From the NCBI GenBank assembly GCA_015295945.1, contig DVED01000076.1:1-63736 (forward strand): a stretch of 63,736 nt of DNA. The letters are read 5' to 3'. Made by a program: the position numbers and the translations under genes. The DNA comes from Oscillatoriales cyanobacterium M59_W2019_021. Lineage in GTDB: Bacteria; Cyanobacteriota; Cyanobacteriia; Cyanobacteriales; Geitlerinemataceae. Every line of letters starts with the position of its first letter. Positions within the stretch are counted from its first letter, which is position 1. The notes below the pieces were generated by a model. That model did no database searches and was not told where the DNA came from. It worked only from the letters and a program-made list of their open reading frames with translations. Below are positions 45,848 to 54,014 of the stretch, one piece after another.

Positions 45848-46043
45848 GTTTCACCTTTCTATCCAAGATTTATGAACGTCATGCAGGCTGTTTAGATCGG
45901 CTCTATTTTAGCCAAGTTTTTTCAGTATGACGACTGGGGTATTTCTGTATAACCCCAAGATCCTAATCTTAATTCATCTCGATGCTTTAAAAACGTTAGA
46001 TCTCTCAAACACAAGACTAACATTGTCTTTCTGTATAGTCTAT

Positions 46044-46098
46044 CTAGAGATTCTCTAGAGAAGCACAACTCGAATTTAATTACATTTCTAATGTAATT
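46044..46098. promoter_or_regulatory. Two perfect inverted repeats in the spacer upstream of the coiled-coil pair
   Basis: CTAGAGATTCTCTAG (46044-46058; 7-base arms) and AATTACATTTCTAATGTAATT (46078-46098; 9-base arms, loop TCT) lie 200-250 bases before the 185-residue gene. They could be operators or the end of the 46239-47030 transcript, which runs toward them on the minus strand. The second is followed by TTTT only on the plus strand. Confidence 0.4.
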
Positions 46099-46238
46099 TT
46101 AGCATAATTTTGCAAGTTTTCAACGAGGAGTAATGAAACAATTTAATAGAGATCGTTCGCTAAGATCGAGACAATTTTTAACAAGATGTTACTTTTACTC
46201 CATAGCTAAACTAGAGAGTCATTTCACGTTGTTGCGTG

Positions 46239-47030
46239 TTATGCTGTCTTGAAAAAGCGAATAATTTCTCGCACGTTGTCCAAAAATTGACTGTCCGCAC
46301 TGAGTTGGGCGATCGCATTTTTAGCTTCCCGAGAGAGGCGATCGTGTTCGGCTTGATTGGTGGCTTTTAAATCTTCGTGCGCTGTTGCTAAACGAGATAA
46401 ATCGCGGCGCAGAGAATGGGTATCTCGATGTACATGAGCGGCAAAAGAATCCGATTTTTCCCTATCGAGTTGATATTCCAAGTTTTTAACGAGTTCCTCT
46501 AAGCTTGCCACCCGACTGCGAAGTTCGATAATATCTTCGCGAGGATGAGAAAATTCCCGACCGATGCTGCGCAACCGGACGACGAGGTATTGATAAAATG
46601 CGATCGCCGGACGCACGGCAGTCAATAATAAAACCGCTCCAGCACTGACGTAACCGATGGTGCTAATTCCCGTTGCTGCCACGGCATACAACCCCACCGC
46701 TGACAAGAAATGCAGGGAAATTGCCGCCCAAAGCGATCGCCGAGCTAGCTTTTCGACATAGTGCAATTGGCGATCGTCTACGGCAATTTCCTTCTGCTTC
46801 GACTCTGCCCCTTGTGCCAAAATTTCTTTTGCCCCAAAATGAATATTCCAAGGCACGGTAACGATTAAGATCGCCCACCAAAAACTCGCCGTCCCGATCG
46901 CCCAATCGATAAAATGTCCCGTCGGAACGTGCAGCCATTGCAGAATGCTAAAGGTCAGTAAAACTAAGATAATGAGGACGATCGTAAAAAATCCAAAATT
47001 TCCCAGATCTCGATCTAAAGTATCGTTCAT
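46239..47030 (-). CDS. Membrane protein with C-terminal coiled coil, unknown
   Basis: 263 residues. About four helices in the first 150 residues (FGFFTIVLIILVLLTFSILQWL, GTASFWWAILIVTVPW, AAISLHFLSAVGLYAVAATGI, YVSAGAVLLLTAVRPAIAFYQYLVV), then a cytoplasmic coiled coil (IELRSRVASLEELVKNLEYQL; LSRLATAHEDLKATNQAEHDRLSREAKNAIAQL). No family name is offered. It is on the same strand as the coiled-coil pair but 391 bases away. Confidence 0.75.
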   Translation of the reverse strand: MNDTLDRDLGNFGFFTIVLIILVLLTFSILQWLHVPTGHFIDWAIGTASFWWAILIVTVPWNIHFGAKEILAQGAESKQKEIAVDDRQLHYVEKLARRSLWAAISLHFLSAVGLYAVAATGISTIGYVSAGAVLLLTAVRPAIAFYQYLVVRLRSIGREFSHPREDIIELRSRVASLEELVKNLEYQLDREKSDSFAAHVHRDTHSLRRDLSRLATAHEDLKATNQAEHDRLSREAKNAIAQLSADSQFLDNVREIIRFFKTA

Positions 47031-47216
47031 GTTCCATACCTACTCGCGCAATTTTGGCTTTAGTATGGCGAAATTTTCGATAATTGTGGATGAAGTTGTG
47101 ACAGTTGCTAAAGCTTCAAACTTTAGGAGCCGATCGGGAGGCTCGAAAGCTTGTGGGCAACCCCAACAGCTAAAAATTTTGTCCGTCAATCGTTTTCCTT
47201 TTGTCGTCTGCCTTTT

Positions 47217-50200
47217 CTAAAACCGGAAGCGAATTTCGATTTCTCCCCGCGTGTCCTCGTCAAAATCCGTCGAACCGCGCAGTAAGAGGTTATCGTCGAT
47301 GCGATAGCGGACGCCGAAGCGAGTGGGTTGGTTGGCATCGAGAACGCGAAGAACCGAAGCCGAAACATCGTCAGTAATATTGACACCCAATTCTGCTCCC
47401 AAGGTGAGGCTAGAAGTGCGAGCTGTGGTGGTGGGAAACAGGCGAAAATCTTGCAATCCTAACGCTTGATTTAACGCCGTTTGAAATTGAGTTAAGAGGA
47501 CAGAACTTGCTAAATTCGCCAAGGCGAGAGTGCTATCTCCCGTTCCCAAGGTGTTAATAAATCCACCTCCTATCAAGGCGACAATTTCCCGCTGACTGCG
47601 CTTAGGACTGCTGCTCAATTCCAAGTTTTCCGCCAGTTGGCTGGCAAGTCCGTCAACTTTGGCTTCGATGCGAATGGTTTCGAGGGTTCCCCGTTCGATC
47701 GCCAATTCTTCGACTTCTGTAGAAGTGGTCGTAGCATCTTGAGATAAGGGGCTGTGACTGGCTTCTTGAACGGAGGCACGCATCAACACATTTAAATTGG
47801 GATCGAGTCCTCGTTCCCGATCGAAGGTTGCGGTATTGGGATAGTTTCGTGCCAGGGTAAATTCGGTGGTGAAGATATTAACCAAACCTTGTTTTAAGTC
47901 GATCTTTCCGTCTGCGGTGGGAGCGTCGATCGGTCCGTTAACCGTCAGCGCACCATCGGCAATAAAATTGAGAACGGGGGGTTTGAGAATTTGAATTCTT
48001 TCGCCCAAAATAAGGTTGAGATTGGTATAAATGGGTTGAAAGGGATTGTCGGGTTCGGCAGAAAGGGTTGTGGCAGTCTCTGCCGTTTGGTCGGGTAGCA
48101 AAATCTGACCGTTGCGGAGGAAAATTTGCCCGCCAATTTCTGGATTGAGGAACGAACCCCGGATAATAATTTTTCCATCAATACCGCCTTCATAGCGTCC
48201 TTTAACGTTGAGCTTTAAATCCGTCATAGTAACGGTTAAAGCTTGTTCGGGATCTTCGGGAAGCAGGGAAAATCCAAACAGGGGATAGACCCCTTCGACG
48301 GTGACTTTCCCTTGCTCGAAGTTTCCTTGAATTTTGTTGGCGATCAGGCGATCGCCATCTAATGTTGCCGTTCCCGTCACTCCGGTTAGGGGTTCTGGCA
48401 AATTAGGAGAAGAGAATGTGGCATTGGTTAATGAAATTTCCCCTTTAGTGATAATATCCTCAGGAAGATTTGCAACTGTAGAATTATCCTCAGAATCCGA
48501 TACACTGCGCGTCCCAGAAATGATTAAATTTGCCTCTCCCTGTCCTCCTTCCCACTTCACCGCGTCAGTGAGAAAATTGAGAACGGTGAGTCCTTCATTC
48601 TGGACGCTAGCCGTGATGCGAAAGGTATCTTCTGTTGGAGCGATCGTAGAGCCGGGGAATTGATAAGGCAAAGAACCGCCGATCTTAATCGGTTCGTCCC
48701 CTTCGACAAAAACTTGAGAGCTAAAATCTAGCCGACCGTTGCTATACAGAAAACTCCCAAATCCGCGATCGATCTCCTCTTGATTTAAAACGCCTTTATC
48801 CAGGGTAATTTCTCCCCGTGCTTGAGGATTGGTAAAACTACCGGCTAAGGTTGCGCTGGCGTTGAGATTGCCGGAAATCGATACGCCGCCGGGGAATTGA
48901 AAGAACTTTTCGAGAACGGTGCTGGGGAAATTGGCTAAGCGAAATTGAGCAGATTGTTGCTCTCCACCCACGAGTCCGCCAAACTCTAAAATGGTTTCGG
49001 TTTCCTGGTTTAAATTAGCGCGGATATCGAGGTTCTGGAAGTTCCAAATGCCGTCGAGCAAACTTCCCTTGGCGATGATTTGGTTGAAGAGATACCGATC
49101 GCCTTCAGTTCCCCAGATCCAAGTTGTATAGGCGTTGGCATCGTTTTCGTCGCATCGATCGGACTCCAATTGTCCCACGCAATTGTGCAAGTCGAACTCG
49201 AGATCTGCCCCCGTTGCTACGGAACCTGTAGCAGCGATCGTCCCGTTAAATTCGCCTTGCAATTCGGCAAGTCGCGGTAAGGGGTTCTCAGCATCGTCGC
49301 GGGTGCGTTCTTGCTCTAAGAGGGCTTCGATTTCCGAAAAGAAGCGCAATTGGTCGAAGAGGGGAGCTTCGGGAATGCCGACAGAGTAGAGGTCGAGGTC
49401 GTTCGCTGGGGTGTATTCCGCAGGCTGCACCCCTCGCGAGAAATCGTCGAGATCGAACCATTGCAGCGTCGTCAGCACGTCTTGGACTCGACCTCGGCTA
49501 ATTTGAACGTTGCCGTCGAATTGGGGGTCTTTCTGGAGGTTTTTGACTGTAGCAGAAAGGATGTATTCGCTTTCGCCTTTGCGTAAGGTGGTGTCTTCCA
49601 GAACGAGACTGTTCCCGGTATATTGGAACTGACTTTCGAGAGAATTGGCGGCGAGAAATCCGATCGTCGGGCGATCGATCGCAATACTCCCTCCTCCCCT
49701 TCCCGTTACTAAATTCCAAGTTAGATCAGTAGAAATTGCTCCGGTAATCGGCGGACGCAGTTGGGACGAAGCCGGGGGTTTGAGATCGAAAGGCGATAGA
49801 GGTAAGTTATCGAGATTCAGAGTGAGGATGTCGCCCTTTCGTGTACCGTCAATGCTAACGCGATAGGTTTGTTCTTCGAGGGCGATATTGCGTCTGCGGC
49901 AGTTTGCGGGAGACCCCTCCCCAACCCCTCCCCCACTAGGAGAGGGGCTTTCCGATCCTTCGTCTTCTTCGAGAGAAGGTAGCGCAACTCCCCCTTCTCT
50001 TGCAGGGAAGGGGGCTGGGGGGTTAGGTTCTACCGCACAATCGATACTTTCTTCGCCTTGCCAATCAAAATCGCCTTGGAATGCTAGGGGCAAATAACTC
50101 CAAGACTGACCGGGTTTTTGGGGAGACTCGAATAAGACCGAGAGACGATCGCGCTCGCCCACAATCCCATCTTGTCCGGCAAGGGAAACGACTAAACCTT

Positions 50201-53200
50201 CCGGGGTTTGTTGCAGCGGTCCGGCGAGGACGGTATCGAAGGCTGACTCGTTAAGTTTTAAGTTAGAGAGTTGCAATCCTCCCTCGCGAACGGCGGCTGG
50301 ATTGAGGGAAGCGGCGATCGCCTGTGGGGTAAAATCGGTTAACGTTCCCGCTAAGGTGGCGCGTCCTGCCAATTCTCCTTGTAAGTTGAGGGCAACTTGT
50401 TTTCGGGTCAAGGCTTCCAAGCGTTCTCGGGGGAACAGAGAAGCGATGGGCAATCGTTCTGCCGCCACTTCGGCGTTCCAGTTGCCGCGATCGAAATTGC
50501 CGTCGATAATCGCTTCCCCGTCTCCTAACTGAAATCCAACGATGCCATCTGCTGTCAAATTTCCCGGCGCGAACCCATTCACTGTCCCAGCAACCGTTAG
50601 CGGTTCTTTTCCTAACTTAACTAACGTTCCCACCGATAGCGGTAAATCTGGCGGCAAGTAAGGATTGAGGGGCACTTGGAGGCGATCGAAACTAGCACTC
50701 CAACGGTTATCCGCTAAAGTCACCGCCCCTTGGGCGCCACCCCCTTTAAAGACAACGCCCACATCGGCATTGGCTTGCAAACTCGCCGGATCGAAGGAAT
50801 CCACCCGTCCCGAAAATCTGCCATTCCCCGACGCGATCGCATCCTCCGGCAGCGTTCCCGGCGGGACGAACGGCGATAGGGGAATCAGAAATTCAGCAAT
50901 GTTGGCACTCCAGCGTCCGTCCGCAACAGTAACCGTTCCCCTTGCCCCCTTATCTTCTGCAAAGGTGACGATCGTATTGGCGTTCGCTTGCAAACTGGCT
51001 AAGTTAAAATTACTCAAGTTTCCGGCAAACGTCCCATTTCCCACCGCTTGGGCATCCCCCGGCAGCGTATCGGCAGGCAAAAACGGAGATAGGGGAACCT
51101 GAAAGCGGCTGACATCGGCACTCCATCGCCCCTCTGCCAAGTTGACGCGACCTTGCGCCCCCCCATTGGCAAAGGCTACGCTCACATCGGTACTGGCTTG
51201 AATACTGGCGAGATCGAACCCCGTCAAATTCCCGACAAAGACGCCGCGTCCCGTGGCTTGGGCATCCCCCGGCAGCGTCCCCGGGGGTATGAAGGGGGCA
51301 AGCGCAACTTGATACTGCGATAAATCCGCCTGCCAGCGTCCGTCTGCCAAACGCACCGTCCCTTCGGCGATGCCACCGGCAAAGGTGACGCCGACGAGGG
51401 CGTTGGCTTGGATGCTGTTGAGATCGAACCCCGCCACACTTCCGGCAAACGTCCCCCGTCCGATGGCTTGGGCATCTTCCGGCAGGGTTCCCGGCTCGAT
51501 GAAGGGAGCGAGGGGGAGTTGAAATTGGGCGACGTCAGCTTGCCAGCGACCCCCAGCGAGGGTGACATTCGCTTGGACGCCACCGCCGGCTACGTTGACC
51601 AAGGCTTCACCCTTGGCTTCCAGGGTGTTGGGGTCGAAGGCGAAGGAGGAACCGTACAAGTCGAAGCGACCGCTTGCCACTCCTAGGGGAAAGGGCGGCG
51701 TTTGGTCTGGGGGAAGAAATTGGGCGATTTCCACTTGATTCCCGGCAACTTGGGCTTCCCATTGCCCGTCGGCAAATTGTCCGACGATTTGCAGGTTGCC
51801 TCCAGCGGCACCTAACTCGATTTGACCCAACCCTTGCAGGCGATTGAGGTCGAATGCCCCCATCGGACTTGCCAGTTGTATTTGACCTGTCGCCGCACCT
51901 AACGTTAAGCCGGGGAGGGTGTCGGGGGGGAGAAATTGGGCGATGGGGGTATTGTTGAGATCCAGTGCCACTTGCCAAGTTTGGGGCGTGACAATTGCCC
52001 CCGCCCGCACGATCGAATCTTCAACTTGGACTAAAGTATTGCGAAAAATGGCAGTGGTTCCGGCAATTTGCAGTTCGCCTTTCGCCGGATACGTTCCATT
52101 TAAAGCTTCCCAAATGACCTGAGTTTCTAACTTCCCTTCTGCGCCAATAGTCGTACTTTTGGCATCGACTAAACCGAGGGAAATATTGTTGGGTAAAGTG
52201 GCACCATAGAGTTGGGCGATCGCATTTCCGGGAACGTCTCTAGCTACAAATTGAGCTAAGATTTCTGGTTCGGTTTGGATTTGGGGGTTTGGGGTTAGGG
52301 GTTTGGAACTGTCTTCTCCCCCTACTTCCCCTGCTCCCCCTGCTCCCCCTGCCTTCAATTCTTCCAGCTTGGGTGGCAATGCAATTTGTACGATACCTTC
52401 GACTTCGCCGCCGACTTCGGGAGTGGCTTTAATTTGTTCGATCGAGATTTTAGCTTCGGCAACTGAAAAGAGAAATTTCCCGCTAACATCGCTGAAAGGA
52501 ACTCGATCGATCGTGGCGACATCCGTGGTTTGGGCTTGCCCGATTAAAACCGGGGCATTCAGCGGACCGATAACTTTTAAAACGGCTTCTGCTTCTCCCG
52601 TTACGGGAACGGGACTTTCCAGTTGTAAAGTCTCTAAAATCAGCGCGATATCCGCCGGAGGAACCTGCACCGGAAGTTCGTATCCTTGTTGAAAATCAAT
52701 GATGCCTTGGGGAACTCGAACGGGAATTTTGCCGTAGTTGGCAGTGGCTTCTTCCAGTAACATTGCCGAGTTGCCAAACCGCAGTTTTCCCTTACCCTCG
52801 TTCAGGGGTTGGGGAACGCCTTGAATCTGTAAGTCGAGATTCTCGAATCGGGCATTTCCTTCTAACTTGGGAATCGTTTTCCCTTGCCCGACTTTGAGCT
52901 GAATGCCGACATTGCCGAAAAGTTGCCCCGTGGAAAATTCTAAGGGCGTTTGGGTTAAAAGGGGGCTGACTTCGGCTGCGGGAATATCCTGTCCGGAAAC
53001 GATCAGTTTGACATCTTGGCTGGGAGCTAAATATTCGCCTTGAACTCGCAATCGTCCTTGGGTGAGGGGATAGCCGATCGCATTAAACCGCACGAGTTCG
53101 TTGTTATCGGTAATCTCGACGCTGCCTTTAACTCGTCGCAGCGTGGTCATGGCAAATCGTCGGGGTTCTGGTGTTTTCTCTTCCTTTGTTTCTTCGTTTT

Positions 53201-53771
53201 CCGATTTTTTTTCTTCTTGATTTTTCGTTTTTGGTTCGATTTCTGGGGTACGATCGGGACTGGAAAGCATCACCGTCCCATTGTCAAATTCTAGGCGATC
53301 GAGGGCAATTTCTAACCACCCTTTTTTATCGCTCTTTTTAATCTGTGCCGTTACCCACGTCCCGTTGGCATCTTGTTCGATATACACCGTCGGTTTGACC
53401 AAAATTACCCGCAAACCCAAACGGCGACGCCACAAAACTTGTAGGGGATTGAACCGAACTTCCACCGCTTCCATTGCCGCGCGATCGCTATCCGTCGGCG
53501 TTGCCGGGATAACCGACGCCCCCAACCGCGCTCCCGTCAGGGACAACCGTTCGATATCGCCCAACAAAATCGGTCGGTTCAGGGTTTTACTCAACTGCCG
53601 CGTCACCAACGGCACTAACTCGCGATCGACAAATCGCCACGTCCACACTGTCGCCCCTCCCACCCCGACGAGAACGACGACGCCCAAAACGAGGGGAAGC
53701 CGCTTAAATCTCCGTGGGGATTGAGGTTCGTTGGGTTCGGGCAGTAAACGGGGACTCTGAGAATCGGTCAT
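47217..53771 (-). CDS. tamB: TamB-like (DUF490) translocation/assembly and lipid-transport protein, very large
   Basis: About 2184 residues from the ATG at 53771; an earlier in-frame start adds 19. The N-terminal signal anchor is RLPLVLGVVVLVGVGGATVWTWRFV. AsmA-like text follows (LNRPILLGDIERLSLTGARLGASVI). The C-terminal DUF490 domain ends in typical fashion: NYPNTATFDRERGLDPNLNVLMRAS, then the terminal beta-barrel-facing GVRYRIDDNLLLRGSTDFDEDTRGEIEIRFRF. It is a periplasm-spanning beta-helical lipid bridge with outer-membrane contact. Between residues ~750 and 1080 are four to five tandem ~70-residue repeats. Two dispersed DNA repeats sit in frame inside it (listed separately). Confidence 0.93.
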   Translation of the reverse strand: MTDSQSPRLLPEPNEPQSPRRFKRLPLVLGVVVLVGVGGATVWTWRFVDRELVPLVTRQLSKTLNRPILLGDIERLSLTGARLGASVIPATPTDSDRAAMEAVEVRFNPLQVLWRRRLGLRVILVKPTVYIEQDANGTWVTAQIKKSDKKGWLEIALDRLEFDNGTVMLSSPDRTPEIEPKTKNQEEKKSENEETKEEKTPEPRRFAMTTLRRVKGSVEITDNNELVRFNAIGYPLTQGRLRVQGEYLAPSQDVKLIVSGQDIPAAEVSPLLTQTPLEFSTGQLFGNVGIQLKVGQGKTIPKLEGNARFENLDLQIQGVPQPLNEGKGKLRFGNSAMLLEEATANYGKIPVRVPQGIIDFQQGYELPVQVPPADIALILETLQLESPVPVTGEAEAVLKVIGPLNAPVLIGQAQTTDVATIDRVPFSDVSGKFLFSVAEAKISIEQIKATPEVGGEVEGIVQIALPPKLEELKAGGAGGAGEVGGEDSSKPLTPNPQIQTEPEILAQFVARDVPGNAIAQLYGATLPNNISLGLVDAKSTTIGAEGKLETQVIWEALNGTYPAKGELQIAGTTAIFRNTLVQVEDSIVRAGAIVTPQTWQVALDLNNTPIAQFLPPDTLPGLTLGAATGQIQLASPMGAFDLNRLQGLGQIELGAAGGNLQIVGQFADGQWEAQVAGNQVEIAQFLPPDQTPPFPLGVASGRFDLYGSSFAFDPNTLEAKGEALVNVAGGGVQANVTLAGGRWQADVAQFQLPLAPFIEPGTLPEDAQAIGRGTFAGSVAGFDLNSIQANALVGVTFAGGIAEGTVRLADGRWQADLSQYQVALAPFIPPGTLPGDAQATGRGVFVGNLTGFDLASIQASTDVSVAFANGGAQGRVNLAEGRWSADVSRFQVPLSPFLPADTLPGDAQAVGNGTFAGNLSNFNLASLQANANTIVTFAEDKGARGTVTVADGRWSANIAEFLIPLSPFVPPGTLPEDAIASGNGRFSGRVDSFDPASLQANADVGVVFKGGGAQGAVTLADNRWSASFDRLQVPLNPYLPPDLPLSVGTLVKLGKEPLTVAGTVNGFAPGNLTADGIVGFQLGDGEAIIDGNFDRGNWNAEVAAERLPIASLFPRERLEALTRKQVALNLQGELAGRATLAGTLTDFTPQAIAASLNPAAVREGGLQLSNLKLNESAFDTVLAGPLQQTPEGLVVSLAGQDGIVGERDRLSVLFESPQKPGQSWSYLPLAFQGDFDWQGEESIDCAVEPNPPAPFPAREGGVALPSLEEDEGSESPSPSGGGVGEGSPANCRRRNIALEEQTYRVSIDGTRKGDILTLNLDNLPLSPFDLKPPASSQLRPPITGAISTDLTWNLVTGRGGGSIAIDRPTIGFLAANSLESQFQYTGNSLVLEDTTLRKGESEYILSATVKNLQKDPQFDGNVQISRGRVQDVLTTLQWFDLDDFSRGVQPAEYTPANDLDLYSVGIPEAPLFDQLRFFSEIEALLEQERTRDDAENPLPRLAELQGEFNGTIAATGSVATGADLEFDLHNCVGQLESDRCDENDANAYTTWIWGTEGDRYLFNQIIAKGSLLDGIWNFQNLDIRANLNQETETILEFGGLVGGEQQSAQFRLANFPSTVLEKFFQFPGGVSISGNLNASATLAGSFTNPQARGEITLDKGVLNQEEIDRGFGSFLYSNGRLDFSSQVFVEGDEPIKIGGSLPYQFPGSTIAPTEDTFRITASVQNEGLTVLNFLTDAVKWEGGQGEANLIISGTRSVSDSEDNSTVANLPEDIITKGEISLTNATFSSPNLPEPLTGVTGTATLDGDRLIANKIQGNFEQGKVTVEGVYPLFGFSLLPEDPEQALTVTMTDLKLNVKGRYEGGIDGKIIIRGSFLNPEIGGQIFLRNGQILLPDQTAETATTLSAEPDNPFQPIYTNLNLILGERIQILKPPVLNFIADGALTVNGPIDAPTADGKIDLKQGLVNIFTTEFTLARNYPNTATFDRERGLDPNLNVLMRASVQEASHSPLSQDATTTSTEVEELAIERGTLETIRIEAKVDGLASQLAENLELSSSPKRSQREIVALIGGGFINTLGTGDSTLALANLASSVLLTQFQTALNQALGLQDFRLFPTTTARTSSLTLGAELGVNITDDVSASVLRVLDANQPTRFGVRYRIDDNLLLRGSTDFDEDTRGEIEIRFRF
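49906..50030. repeat. Dispersed cyanobacterial repeat inserted in frame in tamB
   Basis: The DNA reads GGGAGACCCCTCCCCAACCC ... CTTGCAGGGAAGGGGGCTGG then GGGGTTAGGTT. The tamB frame translates it as PNPPAPFPAREGGVALPSLE ... SPSPSGGGVGEGSPAN, breaking the beta-helical text. The same sequence class is intergenic after mysD (9850-9962). Confidence 0.75.
50640..51590 (-). repeat. Tandem ~210-bp repeats within tamB
   Basis: Each unit encodes about 70 residues of the form RW-[QS]-AD-...-PL-x-PF-[IVL]-PPGTLPGDAQA-x-G-x-G-x-F-x-G-...-FDL-x-SIQA. At least four successive copies are clear and a fifth has diverged (YLPPDLPLSVGTLVKLG). These are periodic rungs of the beta-helix, apparently expanded by recent duplication. 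Confidence 0.8.
52300..52362. repeat. C/T-rich low-complexity repeat in frame in tamB
   Basis: CTTCTCCCCCTACTTCCCCT and then GCTCCCCCTGCTCCCCCTGC follow GGGGTTTGGGGTTAGGGG. On the coding strand this gives KAGGAGGAGEVGGEDSSKPLTPNPQ. Near-identical CCCCCTGC-type tracts are intergenic near 19945-19983 and 36255-36285. Confidence 0.7.
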
Positions 53772-53874
53772 CGGGCAGGGCACCCTCAGTGTATCGTCTG
53801 TCTGTAAGTGTACACAAAACTTTAACATTCTCGTGTCATGGGTCTAAACGATCGCATCGAGATCGCCATCAAAA

Positions 53875-53902
53875 AACCCCAGGACAATTGTCGCTAGGGG
53901 TT
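53875..53902 (-). terminator. Rho-independent terminator after the NRPS cluster
   Basis: On the minus strand AACCCC pairs with GGGGTT and is followed at once by TTTT; the loop contains the palindrome ACAATTGT. It lies 113 bases past the NRPS stop and 104 before tamB, separating the biosynthetic cluster from tamB transcription. Confidence 0.75.
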
Positions 53903-54014
53903 AGGTATAGAGTTAGGCGCTAACATTAGGACAAATTTTGGTAGGGGAGAAGCATTTGCCCGACAATTTTGTCCACAAAACGACGAAGTTTATGCAAATG
54001 CTTCGCCCTTCCTT

